Positions 55,021 through 64,000 of a stretch of DNA of 64,000 nt are shown here, piece by piece. The DNA is from Armillaria gallica (lineage: Eukaryota > Basidiomycota > Agaricomycetes > Agaricales > Physalacriaceae): positions 2,790,001-2,854,000 of the forward strand of contig JBANDB010000004.1 in NCBI GenBank assembly GCA_037576215.1, given 5' to 3'. The notes under the pieces are model-generated. The model saw nothing but the letters and a program-made list of their open reading frames with translations. It searched no databases and was not told where the DNA came from. A program made the position numbers and the translations under genes. Positions within the stretch are counted from its first letter, which is position 1. Each line of letters begins with the position of its first letter.

Positions 55021-57987
55021 ATGGACTCTCCAGCGACCACCAGCGGCTCGGATAGAATGAAACCAGCAGATATCATACCTGACAGCAGCGACGAAGGTGG
55101 TTCACCCTCGGCTGATATACCAACGAACGATGCCAAGGGCAGGCGTCGCAAAGCTAAACGCTTTGGACTGCGTTCACGCAGACGCTATGCTCGGCCTTAC
55201 GGTATATATACTATAGCTCCAGCGCCACCGGTTTCTGACTGTTATCCTAGGCGTCAATACGTCAGATTACGAACAGAAATATCCAGAAGACGCCATGTAT
55301 GAAGAGGCTGGTCCGTACGCAAGAATCTGGCGGACATACCAGGATGAAACCCAGATCCATGATACAGCAATGGTTGAAGATTCCAGGGATTCGGTTGATG
55401 TACTTCTTGTCTTTGTAAGTCAACAGGACATTAATATATATCGGTGAACGGCGTTGATATCATTTAACAGGCTGGTCTTTTCTCCGCCGTCGTGACAACC
55501 TTTGTGGTTCAGACATCGCAGAACCTTCAGCTTGACTTCGGAGAGGTGTCCGCCTCGCTGCTGTATGAGCTCGTTCTCATACAACGTGCCCTTGCAAGTG
55601 GCGCAAGTATAGACCAGGTTCCAGAATCTCGTTTAACCCCCACCACCATCTTCAGTCCTGTCGGTACAACTTTATGGGTTAACGGATTGTGGTTCATCAG
55701 TCTCTCCCTGAGCCTAGTGACTGCTCTCATTTCTGTGCTGGTCAAGCAGTGGTTACACCAGTACATGTCCATTCCACCCGGTACGCCTCGCGATCACAGC
55801 CTTATACGTCACTATCGATTTATGGGTCTGGAAGCCTGGCACGTCCCTCTCATTATCGGTCTTCTACCTGTCCTCATGTACATCGCTCTCGCATTTTTCT
55901 TCCTGGGCCTTGTTGTGTTCCTTGTTCCTCTCAACATTGATATTGCGTTAGTGGTAGCTGTTATTGGCGTTGTGTCATATATGGCATACGTTGCATCGAA
56001 TATCCTTCCTTTTCGCTATTCCCAGTGCCCATACAAAACCCCTCTATTAAATATTCTCACCCGACTAGTCCGCCGCCGCTTGCATCCTATCGAGTACACC
56101 ATAGCTACCACACAACACGCTGCAACAGATGCACTTCAGTGGCTCTTTACTGCGTCGTCAAACCCCACTGTCCAACACATTGTGCTGCAATCTCTTGGTG
56201 GTATTCCCGGGCGTTGCAGCGAGTATTTATCGAAGGCACTGGGTAGACACCGTTACAAAGTGGTGCCCGCATATCTGCACATGATGCAGGAGCTAGTCGA
56301 AACGAATGCTTCGGGGGAATATGTCCTCAAGCAAGAGGAAGGATCACAATACAAGCTCGAGCGATTGCTACGATCCTTGTTCTTAACCGGAATACTCTCC
56401 AGTTCCCCCTTTACACAGATCCTAGCGAATCTGAAAATTCCCCACTCGGCGTCCTTTGAACTTCAAACTATTCTGGCTATTTGCCAAGAGCGGCACCAAG
56501 CGACCGTCGACCTTCCACTTGGTTCCACAGATATCTTCCTCCAGGACATTCTTCATCTTCATCCCGCTATCTGGGCGGTTCTGTTACGATTCATGCAGCA
56601 TAGACTTCCCCCGATTGTTGGTACCAATGAAGATGACGTCAATTGGAATTTGTGCCTTCAATTTGTACGCATGCTCACTCAATCACCGTCCACGATCACT
56701 GTGAGCGATACAATCAGCATCACTATACCTGCCGCCATGACTTTCCGCGATGCTGTGAGGAACTCTCTTGTCGACAACGAGGTTGCTGTCGCTCTCCTGA
56801 AGATGTTCGCCAAGTTTGACGTATCAAAAGATGATTCACTATCCATACTGCTGCGGCTTTCACTCGCGATGATTAATCTCTTTTCTGGTCACACTACGGT
56901 TCCTCAGCCCTTGGAACCAGATATTATTCCCGTCCCCTCTATTCTTGACCCGTCACTCGACGAAGCAGGTTACGCAGACTTACCTCTCAAAAGAGAGCTT
57001 TTTTCGGAAGCCCTGATACTTCTCGGTCGCTCGTCTTTCGAGTGGAGAGAGCATTGCCCTGCCCAGCGTGCTGTTTTTCTCACATTGCGTCAAGTAATCG
57101 ACACGGATTTTTTCAGCCAATCAATTCAAACAAAGGGCCTACGGAGCCTTCATGTTCAGGTTTTGGACTTATGTGCATCCCTCTATGAGAGCCGCGTACC
57201 GGGTACAGCTCAGTTCAAATGGGACGAAAACTCAGAATCTTTTCTGAATAAGATATTTAGCGTTCTACATATGTTAGTCTTCGAAGCATATCTATTAGTT
57301 ATACTAATGTGAATATCCAGGGAAGACGAGACGCAGGATGTTACCTCGGCATCCGCAGATGTTTTCCGGCACGGATTCCTCTCGTCGGCGCCTCTTGCGT
57401 ATCGAATCTTTCAGCGTCAAGACGGTTTTCGAGGGCTGTCAAGCCTTCAAATGGATTCAAAATACCGCTTCATGAAGGCCTACGTTCAAGGACTCTCCCA
57501 TGCAGTCAGACAGGGTGTAGCAACGGAGCACCTTTGGGACCGTTTAGGCCTTGAGGAGCAAATAGACTATTTGTACAAGCCGGATAATCTATTCCAGGCT
57601 TGTACGATCCTGGCAGTTGTCTCGGCATTGCCATGGAATGCTGGAGCAGACAACATAGGAGTGCTGGACTTGGCAGCGCTACGGCATGGTGACCATTTAA
57701 CGTGGAATAACTGTCGTACCAGACTTGAGCATCTGGCCGACAGCGATACTTATTTCAGAATGCTCCAGATACAGGCATTTAAAGGTGAACATAAGTTGCG
57801 TCCTTTCAGTCAAGAGGATATCGAGAGGGACCTGCGCAATGCGATCGTAGATTTGGATAGAATCTTCCGCCCACCGGTCGTTTGGACGCAGTTGTTGGGT
57901 TTCATTTCGAACTTTGCTTGGAGAAAATCAGAAAGGGAAGATAGGATAGGGAAAGACCAGGTCGTCGCACGCAGCACCTTTGTATGA
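55021..57987 (+). CDS. DUF6535 multi-pass membrane protein
   Basis: Four exons: start MDSPATTSGSDRMKPADIIP, a 48-nt intron, SDYEQKYPEDAMYEEAGPYA then RIWRTYQDETQIHDTAMVED, an intron, then the long exon and a last exon after an intron at about 57271-57319. The DUF6535 core is SRDSVDVLLVFAGLFSAVVT, TFVVQTSQNLQLDFG, LLYELVLIQRALASG, WVNGLWFISLSLSLVTALIS, VLVKQWLHQYMSIPPGTPRD and LEAWHVPLIIGLLPVLMYIA. Four to five hydrophobic segments are visible, followed by a roughly 650-residue helical region without known motifs. The family is large in mushroom genomes and has no established function. The exon phases agree throughout. Confidence 0.9.
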
Positions 57988-59569
57988 ATCACGATTCATC
58001 ATATATGTCCCAAGCACGAACTGCTCTCATTGCTCGACTATTCAAGCACCGGTGTTTTTATCTTTGCTTTTTCTCACCCACTTCGGTAATTTTGTGCGCA
58101 TCCCTTATAGGAGAGTCTGGGATCGGTTCAACGATTATCCTTTCTGTGACGACGTTCACTTGGGTGATCGAACTGCGAAAGATGGTGCGGTCCGCTATGT
58201 CAGGGTGCTAAGTAAGACCGGACATTGGGAACCCAGGGGTGGGTCACAGTAGCAGTGTCATATGACCACATATCTCAACCGTCCCAGACCTCCTAGTTCC
58301 AGAACGTGTCATTAGGACGTTCGGTAATCGACAAACTAAATTGAGTTATGATTCACAGCATGGCTTCAACAATATCGCTTGCTGATCAGTGAGCGTCAAC
58401 CGATGAAGAGACGAGTTTACAACGTCAGGACTCAGTTCCAGAATCCCCGTAAAACGTGCAGACAGGGATCATCAAATGCCACTGCTAACTCTGGAATTCA
58501 TTTTTCAGTCCCGTGGATTTGGCACACTCATCGAATAAATAATACAGCAGGAAAGACAGCCTGTCTGCAGTTAATCAAGACTTCACTGCCAACGAATTCG
58601 CGCTCTTGACTTCCCAAGCATCTATAAAACCGCGTTCTCGCTACGGACACACCGATCTCGATGGTGCATCCAATTACCAGGATTATACTCGATGCTCCCG
58701 AGAAAGACATCACACCCACATCCCAAGCACACTACTTTGTCCGATTCGATCCTGTTTACATCAAGCCAAGGCTCGCGTTCGAGGAAAAATCACATCCGCT
58801 CTGCGTTGTATTGGCAGTACCGATAGAGCGGACAGTGCCAACGGAGAGGTACTGGTCGACAGAACGTTGAATGTGTTAAAAAAAGAGGGTTGTAAAGTGC
58901 ACTCTCAATAGAATACTACCGATACGGGGTGGACATAGTTTGCAGAGGAGCGTAAACGCCCGTCATCCTGTATACGATAAGGAATTTCGACACTTTGCAA
59001 TTGACCAGTAGAACAGATGTCTGGAAGGTTTCGTATGAGCGGCAATTCCTTGAAATATTTATGGTGCGAACCACTTGGTCACCACCAGAAAGTGACAGCC
59101 GCCAATTTGGTCTGCAAAACCCAAATCAGCCTGAAAAGTCGACTGCGGAAGGCGAAAAAAAAAAATCCCGAAAAGTGTGACATACCATGACCCGAGTCAC
59201 ATCCGGGTAGCATCCCCTGCTATTTTGTGACATCCCCGCCAAATCGAGACGGAAATAGCAAAATATCTCCGTCAATTTTGACCCAATCGAAAATCCCTCT
59301 AGAGGATTTGTTCCTTTCATCAATTAGTGCATTTCTACAAGAGGGCCTTTTTCTCCGGTCACTTATGACCACTGCAGAAACTTTGTCACATTTTGGTGGT
59401 GATTAAGTAGTTCGCACCATTGTGCCGGAACGACAGTCCGAAACCCCGGCTGTGCCACCCCCGTTGCTTTGAAACTTTAAACATTCATCTGCATCATCGG
59501 TATTTGTCTAAATTTTAGCTTAATATCCGTGCTGACTATCCGCAGCTAACCTCAGTTCATTGTTATAAA
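57988..59569. other. Intergenic region with unclassified short frames
   Basis: A plus frame at 58661-58870 (HYFVRFDPVYIKPRLAFEEK) looks protein-like but has no partner exons or family. An A-rich tract lies at 59155-59166. The F-box gene promoter must lie at the end. Confidence 0.4.
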
Positions 59570-61148
59570 ATGGCACGATTCGATAAAGGTCGTTTTGATT
59601 CTAACTTTGCGTCTTTCCTCCCAGATTTCCATCAGCCAACTCGAGATGCAAAGATCACAGAGCTACAGGGCCACAATATTCTGCCTACAGATTCTGAACA
59701 GGCTTACCTGAAATCTATAATATCAGAAGGAGAAAACGCGCTTGCTGTGTTTAATCACAAGGTCAGCGTCGCAACCCAGCTCCTGAGAGCCCTAGAAGTA
59801 GAACGGGACCAGGCAATCGCCAATGTCGCCGATGCAAAGGCTATCCTCCATCCAATGCGCAAGGTGCCAGCCGACATTCTCTATGACATTTTCGCCATAT
59901 GCGTCGATTTCCGTAAAGACCGTCCTCATAGAGGCTATGATTCGCGTACCATCCCAAGTACGGCACCATGGTCGCTATCTCGAGTTTGCAGCAGCTGGAG
60001 AAATATCAGCATCCATAGCTCCAAACTCTGGTCATACATTCAACTGAACATTGAATTGAAAGCCCCATCCTATACCCCGCCGGTACGTTACCTCGCACGT
60101 CTCCTCCGTATGCAGATTGAGAGAGCGAGAGATCGCGACCTTGATCTGCAGCTTGAGACAAACGGAGACGTCTCCGACCATCCTGTCTTTCGTGTCCTGA
60201 TCTCAAGTGCATCATATTGGCAAACGGCAACTATGGATATCGATGGTGATGAACTTTTGGAAACTATCCGGAAAAACGGAGGCATCCTCTATAGACTACA
60301 AAGTCTTACTATCACCCTGCATAAGAAGCCCCCGCCCTCAGGGCTTCATCATATGTTTAGAGTATTCGAGACGTCGCCAGACCTTCGCCGCCTTCGTATC
60401 GATCCATTCGACAATAGGGGGTGGGAATACATGGGGCCTTCATCGACGCTTCTAGCACGTATCACACATCTGAGCATCAGCGAAAATTTGACGAACACCT
60501 TCTTCTTCGTCCACGTCCTTCCGCATATGCAGAGCTTAGAGTGGTTGGCACTTGGCGGAGACGATGAAAATGTCCCCTTGGTCGAGCTCCCGAAGCTTTC
60601 GTCCCTGTGCATCATTGGCCAGAGTTGTTCGAATAGTGGAGTCGCCAATACATACTCTCACCTCGCAGTTCCTAGTCTCACAGCGTTCGAATTGTGTGCT
60701 GCCTCATTGACGCAATGTGACTTTCCCGTGATAGCACCCTCGAATTCTATAACGAGGCTGACTTTATGGCATGAATGGATTTGGCCGGAACACGGAGACG
60801 CCAGGAGCTTAATTTCTTCGCACTCTGCAAAGCATACGCTATTTGTATCTTTGCTGTGCGAATATCCCGTCTGAGTTTTTCAGGGAAATGGCGCTCTCTC
60901 CCGACGTAACACCCCATCTCGAGCATATCCATCTTATTGGGACGTACGAAACGCAGTCCGCCATCCTTGAATTCGCAAGGTCACGGTGGCAAAATGGCAG
61001 TCTATCGAAGGTCACCCTCGGAGAAGATTTTGCATATTCTGTGGCTGAAGACTGGTGGGCACTTTGCGACCAAGATCTATGGATAGCATTGGATTTACGT
61101 TGGGACGGGCGCAAGAATGCACGTACGTTGGTTGATTGGGATACGTAG
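59570..61148 (+). CDS. F-box protein with LRR-like C-terminus, probable frameshift
   Basis: Start MARFDKGRFDSNFASFLPDF. A coiled-coil-like helix (VSVATQLLRALEVERDQAIA) precedes the F-box: AILHPMRKVPADILYDIFAI, then PWSLSRVCSSWRNISIHSSK with LWSYIQ. Irregular leucine-rich repeats follow (LQSLTITLHKKPPPSG, LRRLRIDPFDN, MQSLEWLALGG, LPKLSSLCIIG). F-box proteins bring substrates to SCF ubiquitin ligases. The first frame stops at 60874, yet the neighbouring frame continues the repeat pattern from about 60820 (LRTLQSIRYLYLCCANIPSE through HLEHIHLIGTYETQ to a stop at 61148), and no intron explains the change. I read this as a one- or two-base indel near 60810-60830, truncating the protein, or an error in the sequence. 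Confidence 0.78.
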
Positions 61149-61460
61149 AGTGACGGAGGAAGGTGCTGGAAGAGTCAAGACTGGATTGATTGGCCATCTC
61201 CGCTAATGCAGCTCAGGTGAATAAAAGTAAACCTCGAAGTCCCATTTATGTAAAAGCAATAACTGTTGTAGCCTATTGTCGCAGCGTACATTTTGTCCCG
61301 GTCCGGTGCTGCCGGCTGTTTTTGAGGGTCTTGAGGTATCACGTTCCCGTGAATAGGAGTTCCTCCAGAATACTCTTTCCTTCCAACCACCACCTCCTCG
61401 ACTTTGAAAGTCGTGTTATATCTCTGCTTCTTGCATATATCTTTTTCTATTGAACATACT
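61149..61460. other. Intergenic region upstream of kinase
   Basis: Kinase promoter and F-box 3' end. No gene seen. Confidence 0.4.
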
Positions 61461-62649
61461 ATGCCTTTCAGCAGGGTCCCCCACCTCGTCGGCCGGTCCA
61501 TCGCTAACGGGAGCCTCATCCTCGTCGACCTGCTCGGTTCTGGTAACTACGGACAGGTGTACAAGGCCCTGGACGTCGAGGCCATCAATAATTTTGCTTA
61601 TTTCGCTGTAAAATGTATCGAGATTGACGGTTCTAAAAGGGCTATAACAATCAGCAAGGAAATCGTTTCGCATGCCACCGTCTCTCGGCATCCCAATATC
61701 GTCACGTACCGATCTACATGGGTCGAGGAAGATTATATCTTCATGGTCATGGACTATTGCCCTGGTGGCGAGTTGCACAACGCCATCCGGGAACAGAAGG
61801 TATTTTATCGCAACGACTCACTGGTGAAGCAGGTCTTCCTTCAGGTCATCGATGCTGTGCTGCATTGTCACGCCAATCAAATATTCCATCGCGACATCAA
61901 ACCGGAGAATATCCTCTGCTCGGAAGATGGGACGCAGGTGTTCCTTGCCGACTTTGGCCTAGCTACTTGCGAAGACGACTATCAGTTCCGTGGGGCAGGC
62001 ACCCTGCCATACAAGAGTCCTGGTGAGTTCCCCCCTTGATCAATCATTTTATTCGTCTAATTTTTTCTACGTAGAATGCTTAGGCGAGGATTTTAAATCG
62101 CCGACCTACTCGACCAGAAGCAGCGACATCTGGGCTCTAGGTGTCGTCCTCATCAATATGATGGTTGGGCGAAACCCTTGGCTCGCCGCTAAGATTTCAG
62201 ATCCATGCTTCAACTATTTCCTTTGCAATCCCGACTATTTTCTCAAAATCTTTCCTATCACGCCCTCCGTCAATCAGGTCCTGCTCCGCATTTTCGACCT
62301 ACGCTCTTCGAAACGTATCACTCTTCCAGAACTCCGCACCGAGATCAGCAAAATCGACAGATTTTTCCTCACGGACGCCGAGCTCATCGAAGCTCCTTCA
62401 AGAGTCAAGGACATTGATCAATCTTTCTGTACTTCGACGATGCCTCGTCCTCGCACCGCGCCGATTGGACTAGGTTTGGGCATCGATTTCAGTTTCCTTG
62501 TGCAGCCGTCTCCGAGGATGCTTCAAGAATCACCTCCCGTCCCGCGTAAAGAGCTCATGGTGCAGCCGCCTGCCCTGACTCGGGCTCGTGCGACTGTCGG
62601 TGCGCTTCGCTTGGTCCTGTCTCCTCCTGATCGCACACTTTCATCATGA
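61461..62649 (+). CDS. Ser/Thr protein kinase, Ran1/Ksp1-like
   Basis: Start MPFSRVPHLVGRSIANGSLI. The glycine loop is LLGSGNYGQVYKA, the ATP lysine FAVKCIEID, then HPNIVTYRSTWVEEDYIFMV, MDYCPGGELHNAI, the catalytic loop IFHRDIKPENILCSEDG, DFGLATCE and, across an intron at 62023-62074, PYKSPECLGEDF as the activation-segment end. SSDIWALGVVLINMMVGRNP and LRSSKRITLPELRTEISKID complete the domain. All catalytic residues (Lys, HRD Asp, Asn, DFG Asp) are present. The order and the GTLPYKSPE block resemble Ran1/Pat1 and Ksp1-type fungal kinases, which act in nutrient and meiotic control. The proline-rich C-terminal tail is unmatched. Confidence 0.9.
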
Positions 62650-63547
62650 TTTACTTGCTTGCTCGCGGTGCTTTGACGCTGTTTTTCTTTCATGTTTTTT
62701 TCTTCGGTTTGATTTGCTTCATCTCTCTCGGACTTGATTGCCTGGATTTTATACAGACATTTTCGATTTCTCTCTCCTTTCGTTGTTCAACTTTGTTTTT
62801 CATTTCTCATCGTTTGGACTTTGCATGGACTCCTCTCTTCATTTCTTCCTTTGTTGTACTATATTTTGATTCCATTTCTCTCTCGGATATCGGACACAGT
62901 TTCGCCCCCCTCTTTTTTTCCTTCCAGTGCCTGCATTTTGGACTTTTTTCCTGGTTCCATTTTTTCCCATTCGGTGTCTGGGTGATTTGTGTTGACTTGG
63001 ACTACATCTCTTTATGTCTTTCCTATGGTTTATAGGACTTCGTCTTTTTCTGCTTCCTTCTTTGGGACTCTTTGGGTTTTGGGTTTTATGGACTTGTTTA
63101 TTTTTCGGTTTTCTTGGGACTGTGGTTGTCTTATACTGCTTGGACTCTTTCCCTTTATCCGTCTTGATTTTGTTTGATTTACTCTCGGTTTCCTTGCTCT
63201 CTTCTATCTTATGCTTCCTTTCTTTCCTTCCATGCTCTCGTGGTCGGTCTTCAGGGGTTCGATTCCTCTGGGAGCTATGTTTATACGCAGTAACAAGTTA
63301 CGAATGTACTCAATGGCACAGCTGATATCGTGTTTCTCTGTGTTTGAACCACTTACCCATTCCACAGCTAAGAGCGGACAAACTTTGTAAACGCGCTCCC
63401 AGAAGGCTGTAGAGTAATTATCGACGGTTTCAAAATGAAATCTAATACAACAACTCTAGGTATCTGTCTATATGATTAGGCACAGGAAGATGGTGTCCGT
63501 TTGTCTACTAAGTATGCAATATCTTGTTCCTCCGTGGTCACCGACGA
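62650..63547. other. T-rich region downstream of kinase
   Basis: Strongly T-rich on the plus strand from about 62680 to 63230, giving long but compositionally biased hydrophobic frames that I do not accept as genes. Likely 3' untranslated and intergenic sequence. Confidence 0.5.
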
Positions 63548-64000
63548 TTAGTAGGCCCGACTCTCCAATTCGATGACACTGTCACTGGATTTTGAGTTTG
63601 CATTCGGGTCCCGTCCTAGGAGCCATCCTGGGTGAGCGAAGTTTATAGCATACACTGCCAGCACGACCATAGCACCATCGAGAACGTCTATGATTAATCC
63701 CGTTTTAGAACTGATGCATGAATGATAAGAGGAAGCGACGTACTGAAGTATACTTCGGTGGTGATGATTCTCCCGTTCCATCCATCTGACAGTTCAATCG
63801 TTCGGTAGATTGCTCTGCAATACGATGAGTGTCTAGCCTTAGCCTTGAATAGATATCTGAAGCTTACCGGATATATAAACAAAGAGTATTGAATGACAGA
63901 GCTATCATCATGAGCTTGATCTTCCCGGAGAGCTCGCCACGGAAGTACTGTTCATTACTGGCGAGTGTTACTTCACTCTGTCTCCTTGTACTAGAGCCGA
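63548..64000 (-). CDS. RTA1-like membrane protein, C-terminal part (runs off window)
   Basis: Minus-strand exons give LSGKIKLMMIALSFNTLCLY, then after an intron AIYRTIELSDGWNGRIITTE with VYF, then after another intron (about 63690-63745) NVLDGAMVVLAVYAINFAHP with GWLLG and a short tail SVIELESRAY. The pattern (I-x-R-T-I-E, E-x-Y-F-x-x-D, N-x-x-HPG) is that of the RTA1 family of seven-helix fungal membrane proteins, tied to resistance to toxic lipids and azole-type stress. Only the last two or three helices are in the window; the 5' part lies beyond 64000. Confidence 0.78.

Noticed and set aside
63228..63295. Possible tRNA gene: ggttcgattcc matches the B-box/T-loop consensus and a T-stem can be drawn.
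   Set aside because: No matching 5' acceptor strand (agctccc) or A box occurs at tRNA distance upstream, so no cloverleaf can be formed.
62646..63325. Long hydrophobic frames downstream of the kinase that look like membrane proteins.
   Set aside because: They come from a T-rich stretch and are rich in Phe, Leu and Ser in more than one frame, as expected from base composition. No splice sites or family motifs support them.

Overview
The window looks like nuclear DNA of a mushroom-forming basidiomycete (Agaricomycetes). Genes are close together on both strands and are cut by many introns of about 45-65 nt with GT-AG (occasionally GC-AG) ends. Several families typical of these fungi are present: a heme-thiolate peroxidase, a DUF6535 protein, an F-box/LRR-like protein, a TPR-CHAT protein, hexose transporters and an RTA1-like protein. 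Nothing points to a bacterial, organellar or viral source.

Left flank (1-6.2 kb): two unclassified short genes, a relic of an F-box gene 5' end, an RNA exonuclease 4 (REX4) gene and an OTU-type deubiquitinase gene.

Centre (6.3-31.4 kb): a large tandem duplication dominates the window. A unit of about 10.76 kb occurs twice almost unchanged (6281-17037 and 17038-27791) and is followed by a third, partial and more diverged copy (27792-31447). The layout is A-B-A-B-A'. Segment A (about 3.65 kb) starts inside exon 2 of the ITPase gene HAM1 and contains the rest of HAM1, an eroded minus-strand ORF, the C-terminal relic of a LINE-type retrotransposon and a minus-strand heme-thiolate peroxidase gene. 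Segment B (about 7.1 kb) holds a possible small minus-strand gene and a plus-strand stretch built from about ten tandem exon-intron-like modules with a ~110-bp period. Only the first copy of HAM1 keeps its start, so the other two are 5'-truncated. Diagnostic differences show that the middle copy is mosaic: its first part resembles the third copy and the rest the first copy. That is the footprint expected of unequal crossing-over or gene conversion.

Right side (31.9-64 kb): mostly ordinary single-copy genes. In order these are a hexose transporter, a TPR-CHAT protease-like gene with a frame break at a perfect hairpin, a DXO/RAI1 decapping nuclease, an MDR-type NAD(P)H oxidoreductase, a kinase-like gene with degenerate catalytic motifs, a SIRT5-type sirtuin, a DENND11/Anr2-like DENN protein, prefoldin subunit 5, the U5 snRNP protein Dim1/Dib1, a second hexose transporter, a single-pass membrane protein ending near a PPAY motif, a DUF6535 protein, a frameshifted F-box protein, a Ser/Thr kinase and the 3' part of an RTA1-like gene. 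No shared pathway links them. No rRNA, tRNA or CRISPR array was found.
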